Shown: piece by piece, positions 20,860 to 33,106 of the stretch
Position numbering within the stretch: the first letter of the stretch is position 1
How the letters are laid out: each line of letters opens with the position of its first letter
The notes under the pieces: model-generated
The model's database searches: none
Seen by the model: only the letters and a program-made list of their open reading frames with translations
What the model was told of the DNA's origin: nothing
Assembly: GCA_033297205.1 (NCBI GenBank)
Contig: MU859172.1
Coordinates: forward strand, 1 to 64,000
From: Pseudoneurospora amorphoporcata
Lineage: Eukaryota; Ascomycota; Sordariomycetes; Sordariales; Sordariaceae
Direction of reading: 5' to 3'
DNA length: 64,000 nt
Translations under genes and position numbers: made by a program

Positions 20860-21446
20860 ACTAGTAGACCACCGACATGTATGTAGCGAGGAGTTGTTGG
20901 TCATAGAGATGAGGTCACGATCGGGAGGAAATGAGCGTGGGATTTCATTGTAGTGATAAATTGGCAAGTAGGCACAAAATGTTAAGAGTATGGCGATATT
21001 GTACTACAAACTGACGTCTAAATGATAAGAGAAAAGAAAACAGTATGAGTCTCTTGGACTTGAAGGAGCTCTCTATGTATCTCTCTATGGGTTATTCTTA
21101 TATCGCGGGGCTTTCCTTATCGGGCTTGTTGGTCGAACGGGAGGAGCAACGGGAGGGATTGGTCTGTGCACGGAAACAGCGCAATGTAGGTAATCTGACA
21201 ACCCGCCGCATCGCTCCCGCTCTCCTCTTCAAAACCTCAAACCTTTCAATCCGACCGTGTTTCCTCGCCTTCGAACCTCTGCTTCTTTATCATCCCAAAT
21301 GTTATTCTAGTCACTTGGCTTGGCATCTGAGACCTTGAGTTCCATTGGCATTTCCTTTCGGCTGGGTGTCGTCGCCGACCGCCGGCGATGGCTGCCCCTC
21401 AACATCAAAGAGCATCATCAGTGCCCAAAATGGACCTTCGACATCA
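20860..21446. other. Intergenic between convergent genes
   Basis: The 3' flanks of the secreted-protein gene and the zinc-finger gene meet here. I see no other feature. Confidence 0.5.
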
Positions 21447-24400
21447 TCAGAAATCCGAAGAACCCCCTTGATACTGTTGCCGGAGCAGGTCCATCCCACC
21501 ACCATTCAAGCCCCAGTCGAAATCGGAAGCATACATCTCTCCCATAACCATTTGAGAATCATCAGGGCTGACCACCTCCATGTGTCCCCACTGTTGCTGA
21601 TAAGCTAGGTGCTGAGGCAGGGGCACCCCAAAGCCCATCTCTGCAGGCCTGTGCTGCTGCGGCTGTGACGACGGACCGAACATTCCCCTGGCGTCGGCTC
21701 GATGGATATTGTTCAATCCATTCATGCCCTGGGCTGGAGGACAATGATTCACCATCTCGATTCCTGAATCTACCACATCTTGTCGACTATGGGGAAACCC
21801 GGGCACTTGAGCAGGCTGGCTCAGGTTGACGACGCCATTGCCGTAAACGCCAAACACTACCTGAGCATTGATGGGAGTTCTGGGAGTGACTGGGCTTGGC
21901 GTTGCGGGCAAGTCATTCTGTCGACTCTGACGAGGACCCAAGGGAGATGCGACCACACCGACGCCCGTTTGCGCAAACTGTCCCTGGTGCAGTGGGATAT
22001 TCCCCGAACCAGTCAAGCCAGGAGGCGCTCTCGTCACCATCAGCTCTGCTTGACCGACATTCGCCCACGACTCGGCACTATTGATCGTCTCGAGAGAAGA
22101 AGCTAGGCTGCCTCCATTGCTGTCGCCGTTCGTGACCCTTTTATTGACAATCGGCCTGGGAACCGCAAGTTGACTCTGTCCTCGACCCTGTTTCTGGCTC
22201 ACTGGACTTATTGGGCTTTCCGAAATCGAAGACTCGGCTCTCGCGTTACGTCTACCGCTCCTCTGACGGTGGACCATGGTCAACGGCTGGCGACGGGAGT
22301 TTTCGAAGACTTGGTCAATATGGCCGTAGAAAAGGTCAACGAGTTGCCCCACGCGTTGTTGCTCTGGCTGTTGGTTCTCCGAAAATTCCAGCTTTTTGCT
22401 CGCACTCAAGGTCTGGACAAGTTGTGCGCGAGAATTCTGCAGATCTCTGTAAAACTCTTCGCGCTCGACTGGGGGCTCAAAATCTTCATCGCCAATGTCA
22501 GAAAAACGCTCCACACGAAGACATACCCAGAGACAGAACGGTCAACATGGAAGCACTCACCGGGTTCTGGAACGACATCGTCTGAAGGGAACAGGTTTTG
22601 CCACAGGTTTTGCCAGTTATCAATCTTGCCGTGTGCCTTTCGGTTGTTGAGCAGAGATTCATGTCGGTCCATGATGCCATCCTCTGGATTTCGGCTCGCA
22701 CTTCCCTCTTGCGGGCTGCATATCCTGTCACTCGGAACCGCAAGATGCGCTTGCACTGCTTCAGGAGACGGCATGTTCTCTCCACATCTAGGGCAAGGGT
22801 AGAGCGATCCAGTTATCTGTTTATGGTGGGTCTTGATATGGCGCCTAACCAAGGACCATATTAGCACTCCAGGCATCCATCAGAGACAGTATAGGTACGA
22901 GACTTACTTCACCAGAGATATGTTCTTATGGTGTTGAACAGCACAAGACTGATGGTCGCGGATATTGAACTTCTCAGGGTTTCTCTTGCGGAAGGGACAG
23001 CTCAGTTTCGGTTCCGGGTCAGCCGTCATTCTTGCTCTTTTGTACCCGCCATCATTACCACCCTCACCGAAACCTCGATCTCCGTGTCCAGAACCGTCTT
23101 CAGGCCCCCGGCTGGGGTACCCGTCACCGTCGTCGTTCGGTCTCTTCTGTGACCCATTGCTCGCTCCGCCACCATAGCCCATTCCAGAATTTGGCCCGCT
23201 TCCCTCCTGCCGGGTCGGCGCAATGTGGCCAGCTCCGCGAGGCAGTTCTTGGATGCAGATGGAGGAGCCAAACAGACTGTCATCCGGAAGAATTCTCGAC
23301 AGCTCGTCCAGGCAGTAGCTGACGGTGTTATATGCTTCCTCAGCCGCATCGGTATGCGCAATGTCGTCGTACTCTGTACCGAATGCTTGCCTGAGAATTT
23401 GTTCACAGACGTCTTGGATCAGCCCCGAGTCCAAGATGGGGCTTTGTGAAGCCTCCGTGTCCTCCGGCTCATCGGGACAAGGGGTCATGATCAACGGAGA
23501 AAGACCTTCGGGCGATGACCCGTTCCCGGTCGTGGGTGTGTCGACGTCTCGCGGAACTTCTTTCGTCGTATCTTTCTTCATATTTTGATCGGCCGCTTCA
23601 TCAATTTGCATGCCTTGGAGGTCAGGCAAGTCGGGACTGCGGAGTGGCTCGGCATCTGGTAGCAGAGATTCCAATTCCACTAGAGACTCAAATTCCTCTT
23701 TTGGATGGACCGGCAAGACTACCTTCGAATCACCTGCGGACCCCGCTCGTAGCCCTGCAGTGATCTGGCTGATGGAAGGCCCTTCAGGGTGTATGGCGTC
23801 AGAAGGACGGCCGACCTGAAACAGCGCATCTTTGCCCATACTGTCTCTCCTCCTGAACTTGGGCAGATGTCGGGCTGGGTCTTGCAAACCCTTTCTGATG
23901 TTGTCTGGGTCCCGAACTATTCGTCTCGGCTTCAGGCACGGCGAGAAGTTGTGCTTCGGCAACGATGAGCCTTCAGCCGTGAAGTTCACCAGTCCTGTCG
24001 TCATATCCACAGGTTGGTTTTCCAGGTCTGTTTCCAGTTTGTAATATGACCAAGGATGGCGTGTTGCTGGGGCGGGTGAGCCGCAACGGGATTCCACCAA
24101 GGAGGGGGACGAAGAATATTGAGAAAAGTTCGTTGCTCCGAAGGAGGCAGTGATTGGACTCAAGGGGTCTTCTGGCTCAGTAGCGTCGGTAAATGCTGTT
24201 GAGGCTTGAGAGAAAGTCGACCAAGCTGTATTTGTCCGGCGTGCTGCAAAGGTTTTCTTCCACTCGGTCCCCTCGCTGGTGTTGCTTTTGGTGTCCTCGA
24301 ACTCCACTCGCTTGTTAAGGACTCCTTGCGGATAGAAATCTTGAGCTGTCTTGTGTGCGACTGCAAGATCCTGAGAGGGGCCGCCCTTAAATGGTGGTTG

Positions 24401-24454
24401 GTGTAGTGGCTCCCCTTGCCCAGCTACCGAGGGCCTTTTCAGGAGGGAAGTCAT
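21447..24454 (-). CDS. Large C2H2 zinc-finger protein, fungal-specific
   Basis: The model is complement(21447..22483, 22561..22844, 22908..24454), 955 residues. Introns of 77 and 63 bp are GT..AG with a TGCTAAT or TCTGACA branch site. The N-terminal half is long, acidic and Ser/Pro-rich, presumably disordered. The core starts at LSCPFRKRNPEKF (Cys486, Cys504) and crosses the first intron to KRHIKTHH (His518, His522). It is followed by a second CxxC unit PCPRCGENM with VQAHLAVPSDRIC. This variant C2H2 module is common in filamentous ascomycetes, often in proteins tied to signalling or allorecognition families. The C-terminal third is Gln/Pro/Gly-rich. Nuclear action is likely; DNA binding is not proven. 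Splice joins sit exactly within conserved motifs, which supports the model. Confidence 0.85.
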
Positions 24455-26305
24455 ATTGATGGATGATGGGCTGAGTTCTGAAATCTACCGACGATATGGG
24501 GCCCAGTTATGGCCAGGTGAACACTAGGCTACGCGGCCTGTTAAGCTCAGACTGAGGAGGAAACATACGATTGCAGTTTCGCCTGCTTTAATAAGCTATG
24601 GCTGCTAGGCTGTATTGTGGTTATCTACATCAAACTCGCACGACTGTGCGCGAACCACAAGGCGCCTTCTCTTAACTACACACCGGAAAGGAACAGGCCA
24701 GTCACTTCGACAGCGACCAGTCGCATATGGTCTCTCTGATCGTGGACCCAGACGACCCTTTGAGAGGCGGATTGACCCGGACACATCATCAGGGCACAGC
24801 CGAATGCATAGCAGTCGGTTTGGCGAAGAACACAGGTAAAAGAGTTTGAACAATTATCAGTGGTCAAGATATCACAACACATTGGAGGCCTTGCAGCTCA
24901 AGACCCCTGAGCTGTGGCGGTGCGGCGCAACGACCGGGGGCTCACCGAACATTTCGGGGCTGCTGAATGTCGACACAGCCTGATTGGTTTAAACTTTGGT
25001 GTTTAGACTCCCATTCCACGGTTCTGCAATCACATTTGTGGAGACCTCGTGACTTATCTTTGGAGGTGAGAACCGACACGCCTCGCCTAACTTGCTTTCA
25101 AGATGAGGCTCCGGCCTGACTTCGGGCTGCTTTCTACACTTGGCCGAGTGTCCCCAAGCCACCGGTGAAACCACCTGTCCTACGCTACACTTCCAAAAGG
25201 GCTGACTTGATTTCTGTCAGGCTGTTAGCGGCAACCAATTGCCATTGCAGTGCAGCACAAATGCATCATATCAGCCCCCAATTAGCCCAATCAGTTCGCT
25301 GTATGCCTTTCACTATGCCGCAGACCGCCCAAACGCGGAAGTCCTGGATGACTTGATAACCCATGCAGCTGAGTTTTCTGTTTCTTCTTAAGATGGCTCA
25401 AATCTCCCGAACGCGTTCTCATCAAGTCCTTTCTGACCGATGCGTATGCTAGGACTCGGACCGATCTCGGACTCTTGAGGTGAAGCCGGGCCTTTCTTTT
25501 TGAACTTTTGTTACGCATCAGTCCATGTTGTGGCCCGCGAACTAGCAGGGCCAAGCGCCTCTTGCAACTTGTCACCTTCAGTCTTTCCTAACTCTCACGG
25601 TCAAACGACCAACACTGGCTCTCACTTCCCTCTTAGCAGGGGTGGCATGCATCAGTCTTCGAGTTCACTGCGCATTTTCTCTTTTACCCCACTGCTCCTA
25701 TCACCTCTTCATTCTACCCCATCGGTTCCCTGTTACAGGGGCGGAAGGGAGCCTAGGGCTGTCTGCTAGGCATCATGCGGAAGCTTCACTCTTCACGCAT
25801 CACATGTCACACCTCTCCGAGTCCCGTCGACTTCGTGGTTATTGTCCGACGAATCAGTTTGGTTCAATTCAGTCAAGTTGCTTTCAATCAAGAAGGTCTC
25901 AATCCGTTCGGTTTGTTTTTCTTCGGTTGGGTTGTCGTTGCTAGCAACTTGCCGAGCACAGGCATTGCTACCGGCTCAGGGCCAGATCGGTGCGGGTAGT
26001 CTGCCTCGAGTCATAACCAACAGCAGTCACATAGAATAGTAAGAAGCCAGCAATTTGCCAAAAGTTCTACGGAGTTCAAGTCCTATTCAACAACTCTTGG
26101 GGGGTGAAAACATAGATCCAGAGAAATATAAAAAGTGCTCTTTCTTGCTACCTTACAACTGAGCCTCTCTTTCATCTTCAAAGTAGACCTAAACAGAAAA
26201 CACCACATATTATTGCACAAATCTTATCATCTTTGCCCGCCTAAATCTACTACTCAGATTTCGAACATAGAACCACACAAAAAAACAAAAAAGAAAACGT
26301 TCAAC
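24455..26305. other. Divergent intergenic region
   Basis: These 1.85 kb separate the start of the zinc-finger gene from that of the small gene at 26306. No coding sequence is supported. A CA/AAAC-rich leader lies just before 26306. Confidence 0.5.
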
Positions 26306-26775
26306 ATGAGCTCATATCACACTGGCGGTGCTGGCAACGCCGGTAGCGGAAACCGGAGCTCCTCCGGTGGTGGCAATCGCCCATACGGCTCGGCCGGCTC
26401 CACATCGGGAGCCGGGGCCCCACCGGCATCGGGCCAAGCTTCGAGGTGGGATTTGTCTCTCTTTTCCCCCAAATCCCAAGATCCCGTCTCAGCTCTTCAT
26501 ATCTATGGGAGTAGACACAACACTCTATACTGTTGCTTCACGAGTGATGTTCAGAGCTGAGGAACTTTTCTAACTCCTTTTGCAGAACCAAAACCAAAAT
26601 ATCCGGCTCCATGATGGACAGGTACCTCCACGACACTACCACTCAAGTTTCGGATCGGTTTTCGGGGCATCAGAACCCTATCAGCAACGACCGTCATAGG
26701 TCGGAGGTGTTGCGGGACTTGGAACGGCGGAAACTGGAGGCTGAAAGATTGGCGAGGCTTGCGAAAGGGAATTGA
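26306..26775 (+). CDS. Small Gly/Ser-rich protein with a charged C-terminal helix
   Basis: The model is join(26306..26445, 26586..26775), 109 residues. The 140-bp intron has donor GTGGGA, branch TCTAACTCC and acceptor GCAG, and splits an Arg codon. Exon 1 encodes a low-complexity Gly/Ser/Asn domain. Exon 2 encodes an amphipathic Arg/Glu/Leu helix (residues ~84-106, VLRDLERRKLEAERLARL). The start has an A-rich context (TTCAACATGAG). It resembles short fungal proteins of unknown function, and I cannot assign a role. Continuous frame across the splice and a normal terminator are the main support. Confidence 0.65.
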
Positions 26776-28057
26776 AAGGAGGCACACTAAAACTGGGTGC
26801 ATCTTTGTACGATATACGTTAAAAGGTTGGAAATGAGAATACAGTTTTGGGTTTTGTTGTGGCATCTTGAATTTAAGTGAAGGTCCAGACCATCACAAGT
26901 TGAAAGCTCCAGCAAGGTGTCACTCCCAAAGCTCAGCTCAAGCTCCGACAGCTGGCAGAACGATGCGCCAACTGTAGTTCGTAACGTGAAAACTTGGCAC
27001 GGCTGTGTGGCCAGCCACGGCAAGCGAGGGTCACGGACCACAACATCAGCGGCAGATTGGCAAAGGCTCACCAACGTTCCGAATCACACTATCTGAGCAA
27101 CATTTCGAGACACTATGCAACACCACGCCAGCCTCTGAAAAGGGTGCAAACTTGCTGGGAAGATGCTCATTCCCTCATTGTCAAAGACTTTGACGGCTTT
27201 TAGCCCGCCTTAACCGGCTGGGTGGCCGGCCTGGACAGTGCCAGACGCGGATCTCTGCATGGCTTCAACGCTGCTTTGCTCTCAACCTTGGGGCAACAGG
27301 TATGCGACTTCCCCTTGCACCACACATGCTTTCCTGAAGAGTTCTGTCCTGGCCTTATTGCAGAGGTCTGCATTTTCTGCAAGACCGTGTCAGTCATGGC
27401 AACTGCGAGGCTGAGTCAAGGTCTGGATATCCCGTCTCTCGAGATGGACCTCACTGGGTCGTCATGGCTGGCTCTGAGACCTTGGCCTTTTGCTGGAGCT
27501 CATGCTATTGCCAAGACCCGGAGCTTTCCTAAAATTGCTCAAGTGGGCTGCTTGGCCCGCCGTACCTAAGGTTACCCCGAGGTACCCTTTGCGAAAAAAA
27601 TCAGCAACAGCGACAAATCAGCAAGAGCATGGGGGGAGCTGGCTGTTAGCTCGAGCTTCCCTTGGCCTGGAGAAACCAGCACCTTCCCACCTGTACGGGC
27701 GCAAGTCTCCGGCGCGGTTGCACCCAAACATGGCGGATAATCACCTGGAAGGACACAACAACAACGGTTCCATCAGTGGCATGCATCATCGGGCCTTCTG
27801 AATTTTCGAGTGTTTCCTGGCGCCAACTTCAACACCAAACCTCGTCGCGATCATCCTCCCGGCCAGAACACCACTTTTCCATTCGCAAACCCCGCTTCAT
27901 CCACATCCACCAGTTCCACGCAAATCCCGCGCCGTCGCCCCGTCAACATCAACATCGAGCATCGTCACCTCTACCGATTTTATTCTTGATACCACGTCCA
28001 TCCGTCCACCCCGCGCATAACCAACCACCCCGTTCTATCTCAACAAAACAAAACACA
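26776..28057. other. Intergenic; H2A.Z promoter and leader
   Basis: I see no gene in these 1.28 kb. The last ~200 bp are a C-rich, A/C-dominated leader of the kind preceding strongly expressed fungal genes. Confidence 0.5.
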
Positions 28058-29082
28058 ATGGCTGGCGGAAAGGGCAAGTCGTCTGGCGGCAAGAGCTCGG
28101 GTGGAAAGACCTCGGGCGTTGAGGGTCCCAAGAAGCAGCAGAGCCACTCTGCTCGCGCTGGTCTTCAGGTACGTTTTTGTCGTCGACGACGAGATTCACG
28201 GCTCTGTTCGCTGTCCATTCCTGCTGCCGATCTGCACCATCGACGTCTCCTCATCAACCAACTTTTTCGCTCGCATCCGCCATCCCTGTCGTCAGATGTC
28301 TATGGAATCACGCCGATACACCACAACGCGTCCACCGCACCCCCTACATTTCCGAGCAACGCCATATCGCCAACCTATCGAGAACGCGACCTCGCTGCCT
28401 TACATGTCGGTCGTACGCAGCCTCGCCGGTGCCTAAAAACATTTGCGCCGCATTTGCGACACCGTTTCGGCTTGATATCGACGCGCTGTTCTGTACACCC
28501 TTCTCTCGCTCTGGCCCCGCATCCAACCTGGGATGGGGTCTCCAACCTTTGATTTGTAGCTCGGACGACGGGGATGCATCTGCGACGTCCAATTTCTTGC
28601 CCTCTGGAGTTTTCGGCCTGTGTGATGCGCCGTGCTGACTTGACTCTACGTAGTTCCCTTGCGGTCGTGTCAAGCGCTTCCTGAAGCAGAACACCCAAAA
28701 CAAGATGCGCGTTGGCGCCAAGGCTGCCGTCTATGTTACTGCCGTGCTGGAATATCTGACTGCTGAAGTCCTCGAACTTGCGGGCGTAAGTCATCCATAC
28801 CCCATCCACAGGCCCCATTGCGCGGCGCCGAGGAAGTCTCCATCATCCTGGTTCTACTAGTCTTATGGCTAACTCGCTTGTTCCGTTGTACAGAACGCTG
28901 CCAAGGACCTCAAGGTCAAGCGTATCACTCCCCGCCATCTTCAGCTTGCCATCCGTGGTGATGAGGAACTCGATACCCTGATCCGCGCCACTATCGCCTT
29001 CGGTGGTGTCCTCCCCCACATCAACCGCGCCCTGTTGCTCAAGGTGGAGCAGAAGAAGAAGGCCAAGGCTCAGGAGGCTTAA
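28058..29082 (+). CDS. H2A.Z: Histone H2A.Z variant
   Basis: The model is join(28058..28168, 28654..28785, 28894..29082), 143 residues, introns 485 and 108 bp, all in phase 0. The N-tail is Gly/Lys/Ser-rich with acetylatable lysines. The fold begins at SARAGLQFPCGRVKRFL and contains the variant-specific NAAKDLKVKRITPRHLQLAIRGDEELDTLI with the extended acidic patch, plus a short KKKAKAQEA tail without the SQE motif of H2A.X. It replaces H2A in promoter-flanking nucleosomes after deposition by SWR1-type remodellers, and in Neurospora relatives affects transcription and clock genes. The first intron begins right after the LQ codons, a conserved position, and is unusually long for this genome. 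Identification is certain. Confidence 0.97.
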
Positions 29083-30163
29083 GGAGATGGCTGTACCGAA
29101 AACAACGTCGCGCACGTTTTCGGATACTGTCTTGATCTTCTTGGGCCTACTGCGAGCTGACGGGCAGGACAGCGGCCGGTTTCTTGAAGGGATAGACGCG
29201 GGGTGATACCGGGGAACTGGGGATTGTCTTCATTTACACAACCTGACGCCGTTGTTTTGTTGGGTATTTTCTTCCAATTATTTTTGTTGGGATACGCACA
29301 CGGGATTGGGGCCTACCGAATCATGGCTGGAAAAAGCCGAGCACTCCCGGTGTCTGCGGCGGTAACAAGCGCAGCACATAGACTACGGCGAACTTCCCTT
29401 GCGACACTTCCAACTGGGTTGTGCGAACACACACGAAAAGCGAGGCGTTCTTTGTCAGTCAGCCATGGAAGCCGCCTGGGAAGCGAGAGGATCAGAGAGA
29501 CATCCGCTGCATGGTGTCGTCTTGGAGTGCGTGCACCACACACTCGAAACAGCGAGCAATCTCTCCTCATCACGGCGCGGCGTGCGGCAGCAGCTCCTTT
29601 TACAATATCTGTAACAACATGAATCTCTTTCATCGTTTCTTTTGTGGTACGACTTGGCCATGAGGGCTTAGCGAGGAAAACATCGGGACACGTTATATGA
29701 ACGTGTTGGCTGGTACTGGTAAAGGTAGTGGCGGGACACAAGGCTGCAAGAGCCTTCAAAATTTGCGATACCATTTATTATTCTGTTCTCTCTAGGATAC
29801 GGGAACTATGACACTATTTGTGGTGATTATACGCGTCTGGTCTGACGACATGCTGTCTTAACGGCAATGATACTCGATTCCGCTTACCATATGAGACAGA
29901 AGCAGCTTAAGGTATATCCAAATACTGTTGTCATTCTGGTAGCTAACTTGGCAAACTCTCTTTAAGCAAAAGCTCTATGTCCTACCAAGCCACGAACGCG
30001 GAACCTTTGAAGGTAAAGATATCAAGACGTTGTTCATGGCTTGAAGCTTTAGACTAAGTAACCCTCCTTTTTTATTTTTTATTTTTTATTTTTTTTATTT
30101 TTTGTTTTTCCAAACTCCCACCCTAGACACACCTCACTTTCGTGACCAACCTCACATGGCCAT
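29083..30163. other. Convergent intergenic region with T/A-rich tract
   Basis: The 3' flank of H2A.Z meets the 3' flank of the gene at 30164. A (T5-8 A)n tract at about 30066-30108 is the only structured sequence, possibly serving transcript termination in either direction. Confidence 0.5.
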
Positions 30164-30611
30164 CTAATCAATCTCCATAGGCCCGAAATCGATAAGCGAA
30201 GTAAACGACTCGTATTTGCTCATGTTGGGGTTTCCAAGAGGGAGACAACCTCCAGCCAAGGACAACACCGGAGGAGCGGGGATGGTCTCCGGATCGGTGT
30301 TCTTCAACAGCTGCGCAGGATCAATAGTCTTGTCATCCGTAACCACGGTAATGTAACAATCCTGACGAGAACTGCAACCGTCCACCCTGGAGAATGGCTC
30401 AAGCATGGCGATCGTGAGGTTGCCGGTGTTGTGACTATTATCATCCTCCGGACCCTCTTGCGCCCCTTGTGTTGTTGTTGTTGTCATTGTATCCTTGCAG
30501 TCGGACTTGAGCAACCCTTCATCCTCTGAGCTCGACGAGCCTGAAGAAGAGCTGCTGCTGCTGCTGCTGCCACCAGCAGAAGACGTCAACGACGACGAGG
30601 AAGAAGAGAAG

Positions 30612-30647
<36 letters not shown>

Positions 30648-32098
30648 TCACCATCCTTTTCATTCTGAACATCCACCATCTCAACATCCTCCTTCTCCTC
30701 TTCCTCGACACACTCCACCACCGGCTCCAACCCCCGTTCCCACTTCTTTTTCACACAGGCACTTACACTCCCACTCCCACTTCCCCCGTGTCCATGTCCC
30801 CGTCCCTTCCTCCCGCTACTATTCCTCTGCCCCATCCTCCTCTCCCTTTCCTCCTGTCCGGCTCTACTCCTCCTAGCCCCCAACGCCCTCTTCATATTCT
30901 CCCTCTCCCTCTCCCTTTCCTTGCGCCGTCTAGCCTCGATAGCATCTTTTTCGCGATCATCCACCCACACAAGTTTCTTCCCCTTTCTGTCGACCTTGGC
31001 ACGCCCTTCTTCACACGCGGCGATGACGGTCTGTCGACACTCGGACGGGTAGTCGCAGTGCGACCAGCAGTTGTGGGTGCGCTCGACGTACATCTTTTCT
31101 TTGGCGCAGGCGATGGCGCGGGTTTCGCGCTCGGGGACGTGGTGCCAGGCTAAGGTTGAGGTGGGTGCTTTCCCATGCGATGGAGAGGAGTCTGTGGGCA
31201 CGGGGATGAGATGCCATGTTGCAAAGTCTTGGAGGCGGGCGGCTTGGTCTTCGGCTGGCTTCTCCCAGTCGGAGTCGATGCTGGTGGAGGTGGCGTCTCC
31301 GCTATTAGAGCTGGAAGACCTGGAAGGAGGAGAGGGAAAGGGAGAGATGGAAACACCAGTAAGTCTCCTCTTCCCATTGCTACTCGATCCCAGCTTCCTT
31401 TTTCCACCACCGAGATGATGACGATGACCATCATCATCATCATCATCATCATCACCATTGTCACCAGCTTTTAAAGCACGCCTAGTAGTAGAACCCGTCA
31501 CACTCCGTCTATAACCCCCCCATGCTGACCAGCCCAGGTAATCAAACTCGGCGGTACACGGCCCTCCTCCCTTTCTGCCACTCCCGCTTCGCTTTCGTTT
31601 CTTGCCATTTTTGTCTCGCTCTCCGGATTCCCCTCCTTCCTTGACGGCAGGCATTAAGCAGCAAAAGATGTGGCCGCATTCCAGACATCTCCGCGTGCAG
31701 GCTAGTCGGTAGACAGACCGACAGGAGTGGCAGGACCAGAGCCAGGGGTAGGGAGCGGGAGGCGGGAGCATGGGTGGCGTTGGTGGTGGTGTTGGAAGCT
31801 TCTGTGTGCTGCTCGCTGGCGGTGTATCTCTGCTGGTTGAACTGGTGGGTGACGGGAAAGTCGGAGAGTATTTGGCTGTGTTGCTGCTGTTGCTGTTGCT
31901 GTTGCTGCTGCTATTGTCGATGATGCCACTATTACCGAAAGTGCCGGAGATGGGCGAGTTGGGGCTGTTTTGAGGCTTGACCTTTGTGGGAGAGTTGATC
32001 ATTTCTGAGATGGAGCCGGTGACGATAGTCAGCTCTGGGACGGGGTCGAACAGGACGAGCCTGGGCGGCTTTGTCTTCGCATTTTGTTTGGAAGGCAT
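30164..32098 (-). CDS. Conserved-looking protein with Cys cluster and heavy low complexity
   Basis: This is an intronless 644-residue frame. The N-terminus has a short ordered segment (PRLVLFDPVPELTIV), a Ser/Asn and Pro-rich linker, then a Cys-rich block WSCHSCRSVY...CTRRCLECGHIFC at residues 121-146 (Cys 123, 126, 134, 138, 141, 146). This spacing could bind zinc in a RING-like or ribbon fold. A second Cys/His motif lies near residue 360 (NCWSHCDYPSEC), followed by a strongly basic/charged helix (ARRRKERERERENM). Poly-Asp (from a (CAT)n tract at ~31430-31455) and long poly-Ser tracts (~30530-30650) break up the rest. I do not recognise the family. The two Cys modules and DNA-wide codon regularity argue that it is a real gene; nuclear location is a guess. 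Confidence 0.7.
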
Positions 32099-33106
32099 TT
32101 TGTTTGGTCAGCTGTGTATCCTTATTGAGTTGAGTGCCCCGTTGAGTTTGTTGGTTTGAAGGTCTATAAGGCAAAAAAAGAGGATTGGCAAGCTTGTTGG
32201 TTAAGAAAGGCGGGAAGAAGCGTTGCGTTCAGGTGTTGTGCAAGCCGGGTAGTTGTATTCAATTGACCAACGGAAACAATAAACTGTAAATAAGAGGACC
32301 AGAAGTACAACAATATCAACAGTATCCAGCCTGTTGGTAACGGGCAGAAAACTGAAGATGGGACCGAAGCCAAATGTGGTGAAATCCGGGGATGTAGTAA
32401 AAATGACGGGAAGGAAGGAGGTCGGATTCCGATCCGGTAGTGTAGAGCTGACAACACGAGAACTCTTGGGCCGGAACGTCCGTTAGATTGCTTATATGAT
32501 GTGCTTCTGGCAGGCTCAAAGATGGCTTAATAGAACGAGATCAAAGAAGCTTTGGAATGGCGGGTGTCTCAACAGAAATAGACCGTGCTACTCGAGTCTG
32601 TTCTTTGTCTAGATGTTCCCGCTAGAACGCGCCACGCGGAATATGAGGAACGTCCAAGCGGGCTGGCGAGCAGAAAATGGAAAAACGACAAAGACTCGGC
32701 TTCAGTCTTCCTGTACTGGAATGAAAGAAGGGCATCTGACAATGCGCCTCTGAGCAGATCGGTCAGCAAAGACCAAAGACGCCATCGGGGCATCGGATCT
32801 AGGCCGGGGCAGCATGGACCGCCCCTAAACTAAGTAACCTGACACGGCGGCTTTGACATGTACTGTAGAAGATGGATGGATGCTGCTGAGTGATTGGAGT
32901 CAAATTTGTCGCGTCTGTATTATCTCCAACTCTGTATTAGATACACTTTGTCGGCCTTGTTCACCTTGCTTCCAAAGTACGATGCGACAGTGACACCTAA
33001 GGGTTTAGTTTTTGGGAGGCCCAACGCTATCACCATTCTATGACCAAACTCGAGCCATCACAGCTGCCATCAGCACCGGATCTTCCCACGGTCCGGCAGT
33101 GACCCT
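32099..33106. other. Intergenic, no gene seen
   Basis: This contains the promoter of the Cys-cluster gene and, at the other end, the 3' flank of the hydrolase gene. No coding sequence is supported. Confidence 0.5.

Noticed and set aside
27662..28552. 296-codon open frame over the H2A.Z leader and first intron
   Set aside because: It has no family motif and a repetitive Ser/Pro/His composition, and it overlaps H2A.Z exon 1 in another frame.
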